Assembly: GCF_040811775.1 (NCBI RefSeq)
Contig: NZ_JBFNXW010000001.1
Coordinates: 124,001 to 188,000 of the forward strand
Origin: Balneola sp. MJW-20
GTDB lineage: Bacteria > Bacteroidota > Rhodothermia > Balneolales > Balneolaceae
Direction of reading: 5' to 3'
Length of the DNA stretch: 64,000 nt
The translations under genes were made by a program, and so were the position numbers. Below the pieces are notes generated by a model, which worked only from the letters and a program-made list of their open reading frames with translations, ran no database searches and was not told the DNA's origin. Within the stretch, counting starts at the first letter, position 1. Each line of letters starts with the position of its first letter. Of the stretch, positions 61,982 to 64,000 are shown one piece after another.

Positions 61982-61991
61982 GTTCTTCCTT

Positions 61992-63359
61992 TTAGTTGTT
62001 AAAGAGCTCAAAGAAGTCAACCAGGTCGGCGCCTTCCATACATCTGTGTTGGGTTTCACGGTCAAAGATCTGAACCACTTCAATAGATGATTCAGGATCT
62101 ATATACAGTCTTTGATCTTTTTCATCTGTGGCTTTATCAAAGTATTTGACACCATCTACAAAGGTCATCAGCGGAATTGCGTAGATATCCAGCGGATGAC
62201 TATCAAAGATCGCGATATCAGCATCTTTTCCTTCTTCAATAGAACCCACACGGTTGTCTATACCCAGCTGTTTAGCCGGATTAAGCGTGATCAGTGCAAG
62301 TGCTTCATCATCAGTCAGGTCACCATATTTCTGGGTTTTAGCTGCCTCATGGAAGAGGTGGCGGATCAGTTCTCCGGAATCAGAGTTAATCGAAGTAGTA
62401 ACCCCATTATTGGTCAGAATGGCTGCATTATATGCGGTGGAATAATACACTTCCAGCTTATAGGCCCACCAGTCAGAAAATACGGAAGCACCCGCTCCGA
62501 AGGCTGCCAGTTCCGGAGCAACTTTATAGGCCTCGTTAGCATGCTGGAAAGTCAGTTTTTCAATTCCGAAATCCTGGAATACTTTCATCAGCATATAGAT
62601 CTCATCGGCACGATAAGAGTGGCAATGAACCAGTACTTCACCTTCCAGAATATCGACCAGGGTCTCCATTCTCAGGCTGTACTCGGGGGCTACTTTACGG
62701 CGGCTGTTATCCGCCCGGTAGGCTTCCCATTTCTTTTGGTACTCCAGTGCCTCATTAAAGGAATTTCTGAGCATTGCTTCCACACCCATACGACTTTGGG
62801 GCTGAATACCTCTTCGGCGACCGCCACGCGTCGGGTTCTCACCCAGTGCAAATTTGATGGTTCTGGGAGCACCTTCAAAACGAAGGTCATCCGGATTGGT
62901 AAATCCATAGCGTAGTTTGAGGGTCTCATTCTGTCCGCCGATCACATTGGCAGAACCATGCATCAAATGAATAGAAGTAACGCCTCCGGCCAGGGCACGG
63001 TAGATTGAAATGTCGAAAGGATCGACTACATCTTCCATGCTTACTTCTGAGGTTACCTGACTGGTTCCCTCATTGATGGCTGATCCGGCTATATGAGAGT
63101 GAGCATCAATGATGCCCGGCATCACAAATAGCCCGGTAGCGTCGATCTCTTCCACTCCGTTTGGAGTTCGAAGGTTTTTTCCGATCCGGTCGATCTTTCC
63201 GTCCCGGACCAGTATATCGGTATTTTCCAAGGTCCCATTAGTGACCGTCAGAACGGTACCGTTCTTGATCAGCACATCACCTTTTGGAACCTGAGCCTGC
63301 AGCATAGTAACCGCTGAAAGCATCAGTACGATTAATAGGTTAAATTTTTTCATATTCAT
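61992..63359 (-). CDS. Secreted amidohydrolase (imidazolonepropionase-like)
   Basis: A 455-residue metal-dependent hydrolase with a signal peptide (ending MLQAQ). The metal motif MPGIIDAHSHIAG is intact, with further His in CHSYRADEIY and FQHANEA, and the C-terminal LGIDNRVGSIEEGKDADIAIF. An Arg-rich insert (GGRRRGIQPQSR) is like one in the next gene. Substrate unknown; relatives act on cyclic amides or peptides. The start chosen is ATG 63359 (MNMKKF), which has AAAGGA five bases upstream; ATG 63353 is equally possible. Neighbouring amidohydrolase genes lie 13 bases before and 10 bases after it. Confidence 0.88.
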   Translation of the reverse strand: MNMKKFNLLIVLMLSAVTMLQAQVPKGDVLIKNGTVLTVTNGTLENTDILVRDGKIDRIGKNLRTPNGVEEIDATGLFVMPGIIDAHSHIAGSAINEGTSQVTSEVSMEDVVDPFDISIYRALAGGVTSIHLMHGSANVIGGQNETLKLRYGFTNPDDLRFEGAPRTIKFALGENPTRGGRRRGIQPQSRMGVEAMLRNSFNEALEYQKKWEAYRADNSRRKVAPEYSLRMETLVDILEGEVLVHCHSYRADEIYMLMKVFQDFGIEKLTFQHANEAYKVAPELAAFGAGASVFSDWWAYKLEVYYSTAYNAAILTNNGVTTSINSDSGELIRHLFHEAAKTQKYGDLTDDEALALITLNPAKQLGIDNRVGSIEEGKDADIAIFDSHPLDIYAIPLMTFVDGVKYFDKATDEKDQRLYIDPESSIEVVQIFDRETQHRCMEGADLVDFFELFNN

Positions 63360-63372
63360 ATATCCTTTCATC

Positions 63373-64000
63373 TTATTGTGGATCTTCTTTGTAGGCGGTG
63401 AGAGGAAAAGAAACATTAAATGCTGAAATGGAAGCTTCAGCATCATATTCTGTTCCGGTCACGGTTCCAACCACTACAATTGTGATCGTCTGTCCGCCTC
63501 CGTCAAAAGAGAAGTCAAAACTCAGAGAGTTATTTACGAAAGTCAGATTCTCCATTTCCTGGTCAGGAGCACCGTCATCGCTGGTGAGGGTACCGGTATA
63601 ATCATCTCCGTCCTTTTCGATGACCATAGTGCCGCCTTGTTCACCCTGTGGTGACTCAATGGTATATCTCCATGTTCCTTCGATACCGGAGGTCGCAGTT
63701 GCATCACCATTTCCGTTACCACCGGAACGACGTTCCCGGATCTCGTAATCAAATTTATCACCATCAGCGAATACCATTCGGATCTGGGTGTCTTCGTCAA
63801 AGATCGGTCCGTTTGCAACCACTGCATTGGCGATCATTCCTTCAGAAAGACTTCCTGTAATTTCGCTTATACCCAGAAGTTCAGCAGCATCTCTTGTAAG
63901 TGCATTCAGTGCGGCGGTTTCGCTGAGTCCGTTAGCGATCATGGTTCTGAGATTATCATGGATGTCACGTGAATTGGCATCAATAGAGGAAAATCCGAAT
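63373..64000 (-). CDS. Amidohydrolase C-terminus with extra beta domain (5' partial)
   Basis: The end of a third amidohydrolase; the frame is open to the window edge. Codons before the first internal ATG read NSRDIHDNLRT, continuing into MIANGLSETAALNALTRDAAELLGI, the last helix of the barrel, and the cap motif GSLSEGMIANAVVANG. After a Gly/Asn linker (about 63718-63750) there is an extra domain of about 100 residues (GIEGTWRYTIESPQGEQGG, then alternating strands ending FPLTAYKEDPQ) resembling a small beta-barrel. The other two amidohydrolases lack this domain. It is the first visible gene of the three-gene operon. Confidence 0.85.
   Translation of the reverse strand, partial: FGFSSIDANSRDIHDNLRTMIANGLSETAALNALTRDAAELLGISEITGSLSEGMIANAVVANGPIFDEDTQIRMVFADGDKFDYEIRERRSGGNGNGDATATSGIEGTWRYTIESPQGEQGGTMVIEKDGDDYTGTLTSDDGAPDQEMENLTFVNNSLSFDFSFDGGGQTITIVVVGTVTGTEYDAEASISAFNVSFPLTAYKEDPQ

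Noticed and set aside
62112-62915. Open frame of 267 codons antisense to the amidohydrolase at 61992
   Set aside because: The opposite strand encodes a complete enzyme with metal motif and signal peptide; the antisense product is low-complexity in character.

Overview
The window is a gene-dense stretch of a chromosome, probably from a marine member of the Balneolota/Rhodothermota side of the Bacteroidota group. The evidence is indirect: a type IX secretion (T9SS) C-terminal sorting domain on a DUF1501 protein, gldE next to ssb, a type III glutamine synthetase, many SPII lipoproteins, six-bladed beta-propeller and WG-repeat proteins, amidohydrolase arrays, and Bacteroidota-type -7 boxes of the TAnnTTTG form. 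No rRNA, tRNA, CRISPR array, transposase or phage gene was seen. No gap between genes exceeds 300 bases. The largest gaps (55558-55835 and 44681-44947) hold promoter or leader sequence and nothing else I could recognise.

Layout. 1-7157: end of an acyl-CoA synthetase, a lipoprotein, a baeRF-type protein, a phosphohexomutase and a double-domain M16 protease. 7377-9463: DUF3109 protein and sigma-54 (rpoN), translationally coupled. 9641-13814: an accessory-looking cluster of two beta-propeller proteins, a MauE-like membrane protein, a small Cys-rich pre-pro-peptide, a short signal peptidase I and a stand-alone AraC-type DNA-binding protein. 13936-21305: an RND efflux operon in which two different permeases flank one adaptor. 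21273-25872 (minus strand): pgsA, pgpA, pyrE, miaB and a membrane protein of unknown function. 25952-30079: cinA, an outer-membrane barrel and ftsX. 30090-32595: a Fur regulator divergent from a long-chain acyl-CoA synthetase. 32696-35787 (minus): small membrane proteins, DUF1499, a LOG-family protein and a cysteine desulfurase. 36017-39246: pgk and a DUF3857 protein. 39301-44680 (minus): two tandem WG-repeat lipoproteins and a DUF1800/DUF1501 pair. 44948-50761: ssb, gldE, murB, an M48 protease and purB. 50929-55557: a fatty acid hydroxylase-like protein and the late menaquinone genes menA-menC-menE. 55836-60596: glutamine synthetase III, csaA and small secreted or membrane proteins. 60677-64000 (minus): three consecutive secreted amidohydrolases, the first cut by the window edge.

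Two things stand out. The first is the 9641-13814 cluster. It has the parts expected of a secreted, disulfide-bonded peptide system: a precursor with a late Ala-x-Ala site, a CGCFG-containing MauE/DoxX-like protein, a dedicated-looking signal peptidase and two propellers. Its middle is visibly richer in A+T than its surroundings. The second is a set of period-7 direct repeats found only between genes. The same unit, TTCTGCC, occurs seven times at 9506 and five times at 33221. Degenerate heptads with other units lie at 4211, 4294, 25918, 35860, 35918 and 50762, often right at a stop codon, a start codon or a promoter.

Most other genes are housekeeping: glycolysis, purine, pyrimidine and menaquinone synthesis, phospholipid and wall synthesis, tRNA modification and DNA replication. 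They sit in short, tightly packed operons with overlapping or abutting stop and start codons. All assignments come from reading motifs by eye; no database search was run.
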